Shown here: one piece after another, positions 24,201 to 35,325 of the stretch
Layout of the letters: each line of letters opens with the position of its first letter
How positions within the stretch are numbered: position 1 is the first letter of the stretch
Source: Diploscapter coronatus
Taxonomy: Eukaryota > Nematoda > Chromadorea > Rhabditida > Rhabditidae
DNA: 64,000 nucleotides
Direction of reading: 5' to 3'
NCBI GenBank assembly: GCA_964036155.1
Contig: OZ038422.1
Span: 58,799,201-58,863,200, forward strand
The notes under the pieces: model-generated
What the model was told of the DNA's origin: nothing
The model's database searches: none
Seen by the model: only the letters and a program-made list of their open reading frames with translations
Program-made: the position numbers and the translations under genes

Positions 24201-27200
24201 AAAATCGGGCTCTTAGAATATGCCGGAAGGGTAATAAAGTTTGAGAAATAGATATGGAGAGGGTAAGATAGGAGTAACTTTATTATCAAAATGATAAGCT
24301 CGTCGAGATACACATTTTGGTACCTAATTTTCCCTACCACACCCTACTCTTACACTCTCTATATCCATTTCTCAATATTTACTATCCTTCTGGCATATTT
24401 TAAGAGCCAAAAATCTTACTTCGGCCACAAATTCTGGTCCCCCGAGTTCATCGATGAGCTGATCGAGAGTGTTGGGAGGCAAAAGAGGACCGAGTTTCTC
24501 GATCGCAGCGAGCAGCTCCACTTTGACCATCGCGGGATTCACGTCTTCTGGCTCCATTTCCCCGTTCAAACGCGAAGAAGACATGAATTCCACTGCCGTG
24601 TCTTTCTGCAAACGTTAATTATGTCAGATTTCGAAGAAAACGAGCATTGCAATTATAGTTTACAAGCAATACTCTGTATTTCACTATCTTCAAAGAAAAG
24701 AGGAAACATGTACCGAAGAAAATACTGATCGCTCACTAAACAATGCAATGATAAAAATTCTCGCACCGTTGCTTCGGCCAATCTCAGCCTCCTCTGTCGT
24801 TCCTCTTCCTGCCTTCGTTCCCTCCTCTTCTGCCTCTTCTTCGCCCTCCTTTCCTCTTTCTCTCGTTTCTTCTCGAGTTCGGCCTCGTCATCGCTCTTCT
24901 TCTGTTTCTTTTTCTTTGGAGAATCCTCGACGACTTGTTGTTTGTTGGCCCAGGGATCATCTGAAATATTTGAGTTAAAAAACCCTTCACTACCTTTTCT
25001 CAAGAGAATGAATTTTCCAGGTTCGTTTTGAAATGGTTCTCATAAAGTGGTGCTGTCTATTTGTTTAAACTTCTTCAACTATAAGCAGAATGAAGGTTAT
25101 AAATGAATGGTACATGAAATCCTAGTAAGTAATTTTATATTGTCATTAAATGATCAGAAACTTACGGGTGGAGAAGTCGCACTCAAACGGATTGAATTCG
25201 TCTTCGTTGTTGTCTTCCGCATCTTCATCTTCTTGAGCCTCCTCCTGCCCAGCCTTCTTCCTCTCGTTCACTTCTGCATCGCTGTCTGCCTCCCCTCCAT
25301 TTGCACATTCTGACTCGTCCTCGCTCGACGACTCCACCTCTGCCAGCAGACGACGCCGCCATTCATCTTCATCGTCGCCTGAACAACGATATTCGAATGC
25401 AAAATATAATTCAGTCTCTGGCGCTATCGAACGCGCAGCAGAATTAGAAACTAAGAAGAGTGCACTACAATCAGGAATTCAAATTGTCTCCTTTCTTCTT
25501 TCCAATAACGAACGAGAAGAAAAGTAACTCATTTCCCGTTATGCGTGAAACAATCTCCGTTATTTAAAAAAAAAATCGCACTAATTCCCCCCACTTTCTC
25601 TCTCAAAAATGTGAGTGGGCGGAATTATCTGTCTTCCGCTCTTTCCCATTAGAACGAGACATATCTTGCGCTAAATTTCGCTGGCGAACACGATAAAATA
25701 AATTAAAGTGCCTTTTGCAAACTATTATTAGAGCTAATTGATAATTCTAAAGAAAATGCTAACTAAAATGTAAGCTAAATTACCGATATTAATCTCCTCG
25801 CTGCTCTCAGAATCAGACTCATTGTCCGAGTCGGAATCGTCAGACGATTCGCCCACGCTGCCCTTCATGATCTTGGCCGACGGCTCTCCATTCTTCATGT
25901 CCGTGAACAGACCCAATTCGTCCAGAATTCCGCCTTCGAAACGACGCTTCCTTCCTGAAAATAAATGCCGTTTATGATCGAAATGAAAACGACAATCCCA
26001 AACACATCAGAAATTTCAATAAATTGACATAGAAGATATAAGCGAGGCTAGAATAATTCGCTTCATCTTTTTCACGCTATATAACATACCATAGTTGTCA
26101 GATTTGCTTTTTAGGAGTTTTAAATAGAGAAAGCAAACAGAACTACTTACTTCGAGCATATCCATCGAAGTCGTCATAGATCTTGTCGAAATCTCGGAAA
26201 ATGTCGAGATCGTTCTTCTCCGTGGGGAAATTCTTCTCGATGAGTGACTGCAGCACAGCCTTTGCAGTGGAGATGAAGTCAGTCAACTCCCCACCCAAGT
26301 CCTCGAGGGCTTCCAGAGTCCTGGCCTCCCCTGTGCTTTGCAGTCCGATCACCACGCACTTGTTGTCGCGGATTGCATCCCGAACCATTGTCACACAAGT
26401 GTCGACCTGAAATAATGCCATTTTTAGAACCTGACTCTCTACTTTCTTTTTCAGAGATATTCTCAGAAACGTTAGGGGGGAGTGTGCATGATATTTGAAA
26501 AGACTAGTTTCTGAAATTTTCACGAATAAATCTGAAATGAGACTTGAAGACCGTCGTAATTCGATCATATCTCCAATTCGACGAAAAATCAAGAAAACTG
26601 ATTTTTACCTTAGCAGCGATGCAGAGGTACTTGAAGAATCTCTGATGACTGGCCCAAAACTGTGCCCAGACTCGCTTCCCTTCTGGTCTGTCCTCTTCTT
26701 CGTGCTGCTTCAGAACCAACTGCAAAGAGTCATTTAGAAAAAAAATGTTACATTCAAAAAAGAGGAATACCTGAAATTGTCTTCTGCATTCCATCCACAA
26801 CTTGACCGATTCGTCGTACATTCGAATGAACTCCTCTGTCAGCGCCACCTCCTTCACTCGGAATGACACGCCTCGGAAAGAGAGCTGACGAGCCAGATAG
26901 AGACCGCGTTGCTGAAAATGGAATACAGTAATGATGTAGAAAAGCTTCAGATCTCTTTCCTCATTCTAGTTTCACACGATGATCAAACTTTTCAAATATC
27001 TTATTCATGAATATAAATCTCTTAACTTTTTATAAAAGAAAACTCGGACTAACATTTAATCAGTAAAAAATACAAATTCTCCCACCTTCATATCCATGGC
27101 GACAATTTCCATGGCGCCGACTCCTCTCCGCTCGACGGCATCGATGAACGCGTTGAAATCTTGGAATGACTGCCCGACGCCCCACAGACCGATTCGAGTC

Positions 27201-30200
27201 ATGTACGCCATGTTGCGGGGCTCTCAAATGCTCATTCGTTTAAATAGATGCACTAATTCAGATTTACCAGTAGCTCCAGTGGCAGAGGCATAGACGACTC
27301 TGGCCTTGGGCAGAGCCCTCTGCAGCTCGACGACCATCTGGCCCGTCTTCGTCGACTTTCCTCCACTCGGTACGAGGTTCTTCGCGCGATGACATTCGTC
27401 CAAAACGATCACTCCGTCGTAGTCCTGAAATAATGAGAATATCAGTAAAGTTAATAACAGAGAAAATAACCAATAAATGCAGAACATCAAAATCAATTGC
27501 TAATATAGATGATCATGTTCATTTAAAGCATTTGTTTTGGTTCAATAACAGATGACTTGATGATATAAAAATGCAGCGCTAAGTAATAAGGAGTGAAAAG
27601 ACTCCTTACCAATCCAAACCACTGTATGAGCTGTCTAAGTCTGCTTCGATACTTCTTCCCGCTTCCAGATTTAGCCTGTCCAATCAACGAAGAGTACGTG
27701 GCGAAAATGACTCCTTTCTTGATGTAGCCGTTCTCCCTGCCTGCGATTTTCGAGTATTTCAGTTTGTTCAGTGGATAGACCTGAAAAAATAAAACTGCTT
27801 TGAAGGAATATTGATAAATCTTTATGGAACAAGAATTTGCATCTTTTTAGAATTTGAAACTTTTACCCACCGTAATCTTTCCAGCTCCGACATCCCTCAG
27901 ATCTCGTTCAGAATCGAATTTGAGGTCGTTGGACACAGACAGCCAGATGGCTCGTTTCCGCATCAGCAGATAGTTTTCGTAGATGATCGCTGCAATCGTG
28001 CGGCCTTTTCCAACACCGGCACCGTCGCCTGAAGATAGCAGCAAAATTAGACGCAATATGAGAACTGCAGAAAGGCTTTCATCTCATTGATAAACAAATT
28101 AAAGTAATATTCATCACAAATTGTCATAGTTGTAAACTTCGTACCGATGAGGTATCCCATCCGCTCTCCGCTCGGCAGAAACCGTTCATGAGCTTGACAG
28201 GCATAGATCACTGCCTCCAGTTGAAGGGCAGAAACTGCGCCGGTATCAATCAACTGAAGTTTGAAAATGAGAAGATAGAAAAATTATAAATCTTTAGTTT
28301 TACCTCTTCAGGAAGAGTGAGATTGTACCAGACCTCGGGAGGAGCGACGCTGCTGAGCGAGGCACTCTCGACAACACTATCAGGATGGGCAAGGCCTGAA
28401 CGCAGCTTGGCTGGACGATATTCGGAATACGTCTCTGCATAGCCGAGGTTTTCTTCCTGAAATGAGAATAGCTTCTATCGATATGTTGAAAAAAGATGGA
28501 AATTTCATCCTACTTAAAGGCAAAATACTATTTGCAAAGAATGAAAAAGGACTAAATATGAAACCAGATTTCAACCTCTTCTTCGAGTTCCCTCCTTTCC
28601 TTCGCTTGAGCCATCGCAGCCCGCAATTCATCCTTGGCTCGTTGCGATCTGCTAACAGAAATTGGAGGCGACGGAGCTGCACTCGAACCACGCGAATTCG
28701 GCTGAAATTGTGTGCATTGAAATTGGAATGTTTTGGTTTTTCCTGCAGCGAATCAATTCAAAAACATAGTATGACACAACAGTTTTTATCACTTAAAACG
28801 AATTTTATTTTAAATTATGCACACCAGGATCACTTTTTGAAGGAAGAATTAATGAAAATTCGCTTACCCCGCTTTTGAGATTGAGGGGCGACCTGGCAGT
28901 GTCGATGTACAGCTGCTGATCGGCGAGGGGACTTTGCAGCTGCGTGTAGAAGGAGGGTCGCTGGCTGTTGGAACGAGGAAGGGAGGAGCGGGGAGAGTAG
29001 GGCGAATTTGGCAGAGAAAAAGACGGCGACGATTGGGAGGCCTGAAAAATGCACGTCCTCTAAATTCGGAGGGAAAATTTCATACGTCACGAGCAATCTC
29101 GTTGAGAGCTCTCTCGTAGTCCGCGTCAGTTTGCAAATTGTCATTCAAATGCTGAAAAATAGATGAGTTGAATGAACTATAGTGCGATTCAGTTACATTG
29201 TGTCCTTGAATTCGTAAAGGAGTCAGAATGGGTCGAGAATTGGAGAGACCAGCAGAGCTGGTGGACGGAATCGAGGCATTGCGGTGCATGTAGGAAATGT
29301 TCTGGTGATAGCCACCTGCAATGAAAAGTACTCAAAAATTCTACTTTCAAATAAACAAATTTTATTAATGGTTTTTCAAGGAAATCGTAATAAAATCATT
29401 GTTGCATAAACCTTGACGAAGCAAAAATCTACCTCCAGCTGCCCGAACGTATTTCCTCTGCCCAGCAGCAGCCATCGAGACGAAATTGCTCGCAGAAGCC
29501 GATCGACCCAATTGGCCTGTCGAGTTCTGATTCACAGCTGAAAAAACGCAAAATTGAATGCATTGATAAGAACAAGAAAATTGTGTACCTCTTTGCATGT
29601 AAATGACCTGTTGCCTCTGATTGGCTGCCGTGGTCTTCATGATTGCCTGATTCGCTGCTAAACTGCTGCCTCTGCCTCGGTCAGAACTAATCGGAATGCC
29701 TCCTGCAAGCTCAATAATTCAAATGACAAAGAAATGAAAAGCAATACGTTTTCGTGAAGAGCTGAACAAATTGTGAGTATGTTTCTTGCAAAAATGACAA
29801 CTTAGAAAAGATTTGACATTATTTTGTTCACAAACAGTCATATAGCTTACGAAACCAAGATAACTTATAAATTTAGAAGTATAAAAATAACATACCCCGT
29901 CTGATTCGAATGATACGCCTCCTGTTGCCGCCGTCGAGAAATTCACCGACAGAAGTCGAAGGGGAAACAGAGCCTGTGAACGCTGTGGCCGGGATGGAAG
30001 CCAGTGAAGTTGAAGAGACGTTCGGATAGCTGCCTGGAACATCAATGATATTTTTTGTTAAATAATCATATAAAAGGCTTTTTGGGTAGAACATATTCAT
30101 TTTGGGAAGCCTACAGTTTAGAGAAGAAAGTTTTAGTGAAGACTAAATTTTCTTAAAAAAAAATATATATAAATAAACGCTACAAACCTCGTGCAATGCG

Positions 30201-30851
30201 AACGATCCGCCGAGTTGCGACAACAGTTCCACGACCTCTCGGAACGGAAACTCCACGAGTCAAGGCAACGCCGTTTTGCAACCGGTTCACTAAAATCAAT
30301 CAAATGAAATCGTATAATCTATGTTTCTTTGAATATAGAAATGGTTGAGCTAAATGACTTCCCTAAAATTAATCTTAAAAGAGAGTACCAGTTAATGTGT
30401 TTTGGAATTTCGAAACTAATTTAGATTATTTTCATCTTCATATATTCATGTATAATCTAGCATTTCGCAATAATTATCAGTCTAACAATTAATTCTTCGT
30501 CTTCAGAATAAAAATAATGCATTAAAAACGTCAACCTGTGTGTGCTTGCTGTGGATATTGGCTGTATTGGTTGTAATTCTTCTGAATTTGCGTTGCCGTG
30601 CCATTGTGGGTGTTTCCATTCGTGAATGTCTCGCCCGCCGTCTCGGTTTCGACGATCTCTTCGCCGGCCACAATCATGGACGAGCCAGCCACGACCATCT
30701 GCTCGTCCATCAGAATGTTATCTTCATGCGCTGGTTGCTGCAGACATGTGCCGCCTGTCCCTGTCTGATTGCTCTCCCCCTCTCCCTCATCAGCGACGAG
30801 AAACTCGTCGAGTCCGGCCTCACTCAGGGCCTCGGACAAAATGTCGGACAT
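21289..30851 (-). CDS. SBNO: Strawberry notch helicase-like protein (SBNO)
   Basis: Strawberry notch is a nuclear DExH-type coregulator acting in Notch, EGFR and related signalling. Exons: 30536-30851, 30188-30289, 29896-30033, 29589-29702, 29433-29537, 29197-29315, 29086-29151, 28868-29041, 28576-28701, 28304-28456, 28145-28253, 27871-28028, 27610-27780, 27268-27424, 27086-27222, 26771-26911, 26609-26719, 26151-26406, 25784-25954, 25166-25378, 24767-24960, 24420-24605, 23746-24016, 23349-23545, 23211-23304, 22950-23052, 22786-22901, 22516-22679, 22214-22308, 22042-22169, 21727-21842, 21572-21680, 21289-21401: 1640 residues. A Ser/Gln-rich N-terminus precedes Walker [12 protein letters not shown] (about 508-518), DECH (626-629), SATGAT, and the second helicase lobe with [17 protein letters not shown] and THRSNQV (about 1232). 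An acidic then basic linker (885-1077) splits the lobe. C-terminal strawberry-notch domain ends at STIE. ATG is 21 nt after TTTCAG. Very secure. Confidence 0.96.
24208..24408. mobile_element. MITE-like element with about 62-bp terminal inverted repeats, in an SBNO intron
   Basis: The sequence from ggctcttagaatatgcc (24208) to about 24274 is repeated in inverse orientation from about 24344 to ggcatattttaagagcc (24408), at roughly 80% identity by eye. A 70-bp unpaired centre separates the arms. The flanks carry aaaatc on the left (24201-24206) and aaaatc on the right (24410-24415), a possible short target duplication. It has no coding capacity, as expected of a MITE. Its right end lies 5 bp from the SBNO splice donor at 24414-24419. 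Confidence 0.6.
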
Positions 30852-31740
30852 CACGAACACATCAACAAAGTACTGAAATGTGAACAAATAGGTTGGAAGG
30901 GAAATGCAAGGAGCAGCTGATTTCAAAGCGAGGTCACGAGACGAATGAACAAAGGCATGGATGAGAGGGCGAGAATTTCGAAATAGAACGAATAATACGA
31001 AATCGAGATGGAAAGCTATTTCAACAAGTCGAGTAGTTGATCGGGAAGAAATGAAAGGGATAAGAAGAGTGGTGATAAAGAGAATCGAAAAAAAATTGAA
31101 TGACCACTTTACAGTTCGTCATAACTCTGTCTGCACAATTCTCAAATATCACGCGCAAAGTTGTACTGCACTCTTCTTGCCACTGTCCCACTAGTCAGTA
31201 TCATCAAAAATAATGAAAACAACAAGATGGATGAAGAAGCATTTCGAAAGAATGCATAACTTCAGCGGAAGAAATGAAAATACGGCCGAACTGCATTAAA
31301 CCAGGGCAAGAAATGAAGGAGTGAATGGGCGCCGCCAGGGTGCAGCGGGTGGGATGAAATTGCACCAATGAGTAGCAGAATTGTCGACACTGGCAAACTT
31401 TCCCTTTCCTTCGAGAACATTTTGGGGATTTTGCGAAAAGGAGAAAAACTACTGTGTGAAATTCAAGGAATTATTGATTTTCCTGACCTGGGTTCAAAGG
31501 CAATTGATATGCATAGAGGGCGCAGGTGGAGTCAAATTTTTGAAGCGAATTTCATAGAACGATTTTTCGTCACCCAGGATATCTTGAAAATGAAGGGGTC
31601 CACGAGAAAATTCCTCTGACAAAAATGTGACCAAAGGATAGGTGGACAACTTTCCTTCCTTTATACCCCGCCAATTCGCGGCAAAACCTGTCAAATTGGG
31701 TTTTAAAGTTTCGAAACGCAAAATAACCGACATTTTGAAT
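30852..31740. other. Upstream region of SBNO
   Basis: It holds the SBNO 5' acceptor (CAG at 30873-30875) and otherwise no supportable gene. Short open frames here lack splice context and domain similarity. The first kelch-homologous sequence begins near its right edge. Confidence 0.45.
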
Positions 31741-31824
31741 TGCTCTCATCAAATCTTCCAACGGTTTATGATGGCTTGAAGTCGTTAATTTTGCATGATA
31801 AATAATGTATCATTATATATTTAG

Positions 31825-31966
31825 TAATGGTGTATTCAAATCCTGTCTGTGCTTCGACCCCTCAGCTCCAGTTGACAGTCGAATTTCTCGAATCGCTGAT
31901 ATGAATCATGCAAGAGAAGATCATTCGTTTGTTGCCGCGAACGGGAAATTGTATACAATTAGAGGG
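31825..31966 (+). pseudogene. Orphan kelch exon (tail of a lost gene copy), first
   Basis: After the acceptor ATTTAG (ends 31824) the frame reads NGVFKSCLCFDPSAPVDSRI and continues to ANGKLYTIRG. This corresponds to exon 9 of the intact kelch gene downstream. The GG glycine pair has become RG, and no preceding or following kelch exons are attached, so it is a fragment. A matching fragment precedes the second copy. Confidence 0.65.
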
Positions 31967-32095
31967 TATTGAATGATAGCCACGTCTAACATGATCGGCA
32001 CTCTATTGATGAGTAACTGAACAGGAAGAGCGCAATTTTCGTTATTTAGATATCGAAGCCATTTTTATTTAGCTTATTACTCGATATACGTGAAG

Positions 32096-33719
32096 ATGAT
32101 CAAAATGGCAAACCCTAATGATTCTTCAAGTCCTGTAAGTTAAAGCTCAATCTTTCATTTGATATCTTACATACGTCTGCAGTATATCGTTAAATCTACT
32201 GTCCGTCCACTTGACCTTATTCAACTACTGGGTGCAAGTAATCAAACTATGGTGGAAACGAGGTGAAATGCGGATGATATAACGGGGTATTCTGAAACGT
32301 GAGATTGCATGGGACGAACAGTTTAACGTGCGAAATAAACGAAAAATAGAAATAAATAAATAATCATTTACTCCATGCAATTCCACTTATCTTTTGGTTG
32401 AAACGTAAATGCGCATTTCTTTTATCCGGGATATTTTACGAAATTAATTATTACCGATGAACTTTGTAGTTTTTCTAAATAATTTTATCATTTACTGCCT
32501 TTCAGGGAAAATCGTGAATATAATTGGCTTAAAAAACCCATCTTTCTATTAGTTCTATTATGCGCACTTTTTTTGACCGGCGTCGTTATTCTAGCTCTTC
32601 CAAGTCACCAGGATAAAACTTTATTCTATCGTAGGAAAATATTGTTGTATTCTCGAAAGTTAACTTTAGTATTTAGTGCCTTATGAAAACAATAATACTT
32701 ACGAAGGAAGAATTTGTCTGTTTGATTCGCATACTAATTCTGTTGAGCAAATTGCGAAATTTACTAATGATTTATGGCCATGGGAAGTTGCAACCACAAA
32801 AGATAAGGTAGATTATTTTATTTGTCATTGCCAATTTTTTAAATTTTAGATTTTTGCAATTAGATCTTATGGCAAATCGTTTGAAATATACGATTTGGAT
32901 ACTCGAATAGTTTCAAGAGGTCTTATCAACAAATTCATGAATGATCAATTCAAAGAATTTTACAGGTCCAGATCCTCCTGAATGGCGTCTTGGTGCATCT
33001 ATGGCTTATTTCAAAGACAAATTGTATTATTTGGGTGGAGAGGATCCTGAAACAAAGGAAGATACGAATCGCGCTGATGTAAGAAGATCGAATGAAAGTC
33101 CATGAAATAATTAATTCAGGTTTTAATAGATGGAAAATGGCAATCAGGACCTGCTTTTCCTCTTCCAATTAGATGGGCTCAAACAATAACATGCGATGAA
33201 ATTTTATACGGTCACAGTACAGCATATTCATTATTGTAATTATGGATATTCAGTTATTGATGGTTATGAAAGTAGAAAGATATATCGATTATCAGACGAT
33301 GAACGGGAATGGATTGAAATTGGAGAGATTCCAAAAAGACGAGATTCTCCTGGAGTTTCATCGCTAAATGGAAAAATTTACATAACTGGAGGACTATAGT
33401 CGTTAATTTTGTATGATAAATAATGTATCATTATATATTTAGTGGTCGTGCGTTGAAATCTTGTCTGTGTGTCGACCCCTCAGCTCCAGTTGGCAGTCGA
33501 ATTTCTCAAATCGCTGATATGAATTATGCTAGACATCTTCATTCGCTCATTGTCGCTAACGGAAAACTGTATGCAATCGGAGGGTGAGCTGAGATTTTGC
33601 ATATCTTTATACGAACTATTCGTTAATTTAGATTTCAAAAAGATTCTTATGACTTTCGTAATTCAATCGAGGAATACGATCCACAAACGAATAAATGGCG
33701 TGAAGTCGGAAAAAATTAG
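32096..33719 (+). CDS. Single-pass membrane protein with kelch repeats, copy A
   Basis: Exons: 32096-32134, 32183-32262, 32506-32630, 32677-32807, 32850-32919, 32966-33078, 33120-33210, 33254-33398, 33443-33583, 33632-33719, giving 340 residues. A short N-terminal segment (1-50) is followed by one hydrophobic helix at about 51-72 (PIFLLVLLCALFLTGVVILA), then kelch blades with the double-glycine signature: LYYLGG, IYITGG, LYAIGG, and WREVG/WIEIGEIP strand ends. With a charged N-terminal flank and no signal peptide, a type II topology with an outside propeller is likely; this is inference. An in-frame TAA near 33237 is removed by a 43-nt intron (33211-33253). A second ATG at 32105 is possible. 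Polyadenylation signal AATAAA at 33725-33730. Partner and function are unknown. Confidence 0.82.
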
Positions 33720-34036
33720 CATAAAATAAAACTTGATTATAATAATCTCAGATTTCATATAGAAATTGTATTCAATCAAATTTGAATAATTATTTAATTT
33801 CAACGCATATGATACAGACAACTCTCGAAGACATCCAAAAGTAACGAGGGATCATTGTAACTGAAATAAACTCTTTAAAATATTTTATTTTAAAAATTCT
33901 GTAATCAGATCCAATATTTATTTTATAGTAACTTCAATCCATTAATGAATTTCGAAGTAAATTTTCAAAATATGTACCAGAAATAGCTAATCAATTTCTT
34001 GTGGACATTTGTTGAGCTTTCATTAGATCTTCTTAC

Positions 34037-34430
34037 ATCCACACGCTTTGTATATTCCTCTTTAGAATCCAATCCACCCAAATAATACAATTTGTTTCTG
34101 AAATAAGCCATAGATGCACCAAGACGCCATTCAGGAGGATCTGGACCTGTAAAATTCTTTGAATCGATCATTCATGGATTTGTTGATAAGACCTCTTGAA
34201 AATTTTCGAGTATTCAAGTCATATATTTCAAATGATTTATCTTCGCCGTTAATTCCAAAAATCTTAAATTTGAGAAATTATTTAAAATAGCGAACATAAG
34301 AATTTACTTTATTCTATGTAGTTTCTACTTGAAATGGCCGATAATAATTATAGAATTTTGCAATCCCTTCTACTGAGCAGGTATATGAATTGAACAAGCA
34401 TATTCTTCCTCCACTATTTGGATATAAATC
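34037..34430 (-). pseudogene. Inverted, broken kelch gene copy (exons 4-6)
   Basis: On the minus strand this stretch resembles exons 4, 5 and 6 of the two intact kelch genes: GRICLFNSYTCSVEGIAKF, KSFEIYDLNTRKFSR, and PDPPEWRLGASMAYF to LYYLGG. The glutamine codon present in copy B (VATTQNK) is TAG here, a nonsense change just before the donor. The other exons are missing or unrecognisable. Its inverse orientation between the two direct copies points to rearrangement of the cluster. Confidence 0.75.
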
Positions 34431-34591
34431 TAAATTATTATGAATTGTTCCAAAGTCTCTTACTTAGCTTTTAGCATAATTTCTTACAGTAAAGCAGAAT
34501 TTCATGCGAATTATTGAATGAATTGTCTCCACCAATCTGGAAATTATTGATATTCCAGAATAATTCAACCATTGTATTATTAATCAATGGT

Positions 34592-34902
34592 ATTTCAGTT
34601 TCTTTCTGGGGCGGTGTAGCGCAGTGGTTGTGTGTTACTGCCTACAGCTAGGGCTCAAGTTCGCCCCCCGCTCCTCACCCAAACCAAGGGGGTTAAGAAA
34701 TGTTGGTAGTGGATAAAACCACGAAAAATTCGCCTAATCCCTCGGCTGTTGCACACAACAACAGTCTGTCCTCGGGACGGGCCACTAGTCCTGTGTGTGG
34801 CTAGGATAGGCCGACTGTACCCATTATAGGCTGAGGGTAGCCGACCCCACCCAGTGGGAATAATAAGGCTAGGAAGAAAAAAAAATTTCAGTTTCTTTCT
34901 GG
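34592..34902 (+). mobile_element. tRNA-derived SINE with perfect 18-bp target-site duplications
   Basis: The body (34610-34884, 275 bp) opens with a polymerase III A box (TGTAGCGCAGTGG, about 34615-34627) and a B box (CAAGTTCGCCC, about 34655-34665) spaced as in tRNA genes. It then has a tRNA-unrelated region and ends in an A-rich tail (34876-34885). The 18 bases atttcagtttctttctgg occur exactly at 34592-34609 and again at 34885-34902, a target-site duplication typical of LINE-driven insertion. The perfect duplication suggests a recent insertion. Confidence 0.88.
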
Positions 34903-35049
34903 AATCATCACTTCCATTTTAGTAATGAATTATTTATTCTCAAAATACAAATAAACGATATTTTGGATCATCCTTATAAAATCCTCCAACAGTTTATGAT
35001 GGATTGAAGTCGTTAATTTTGCATGACAAATAATGTATCATTATGTATT

Positions 35050-35205
35050 TAGTGATATTGGATCCAAATCCTGCCTATGTTTCGACCCCTCAGCTCCAAT
35101 TGACAGTCGAATTTCTAAAAATCGTTGATATGAATTGTGCAAGAGAAGATCGTTCGCTTGTTGCCGCGAACGGGAAATTGTATACAATTAGAGGGTATTG
35201 AATGA
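35050..35205 (+). pseudogene. Orphan kelch exon, second
   Basis: Equivalent to the fragment at 31825-31966: the frame carries CLCFDPSAP-like and DSRISK-like kelch sequence and ends at ANGKLYTIRG. It has extra bases near 35115 that break the frame relative to the first fragment. No adjoining kelch exons belong to it. Confidence 0.55.
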
Positions 35206-35325
35206 TAGCCACGTCTAGGCATGATTGGCACTCTATTGATGAACAACTGAACAGGAAGAGCTCAATTTTTGTTATGTAGATATCGAAACCATTTTTATTT
35301 AGCTTATTACTCGATATACGTGAAG

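Larger units (their letters stand above)
31741..33975 (+). repeat. Tandem duplication, copy 1 (kelch unit)
   Basis: This block, containing an orphan kelch exon plus a full kelch gene, aligns along nearly its whole length with 34975-37245 at an offset of about 3.23 kb. Long identical runs occur even in introns (for example around 32041-32210 against 35271-35440), indicating a fairly recent duplication. The copies share the 3' flank as far as about 33975 and 37245. Confidence 0.8.

Noticed and set aside
30540..30920. Plus-strand open frame opposite the SBNO first exon
   Set aside because: Antisense shadow; the minus frame starts like strawberry notch and joins the other exons in phase.
33232..33240. 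In-frame TAA shared by both kelch copies, first read as a frameshift pseudogene
   Set aside because: A 43-nt GT-AG intron (33211-33253; 36434-36476 in copy B) removes it and restores a continuous kelch frame in both copies.
34610..34690. An intact tRNA gene
   Set aside because: A and B boxes are present, but the region does not close into an acceptor stem and continues into a non-tRNA body with poly-A and target duplications, so it is a SINE.
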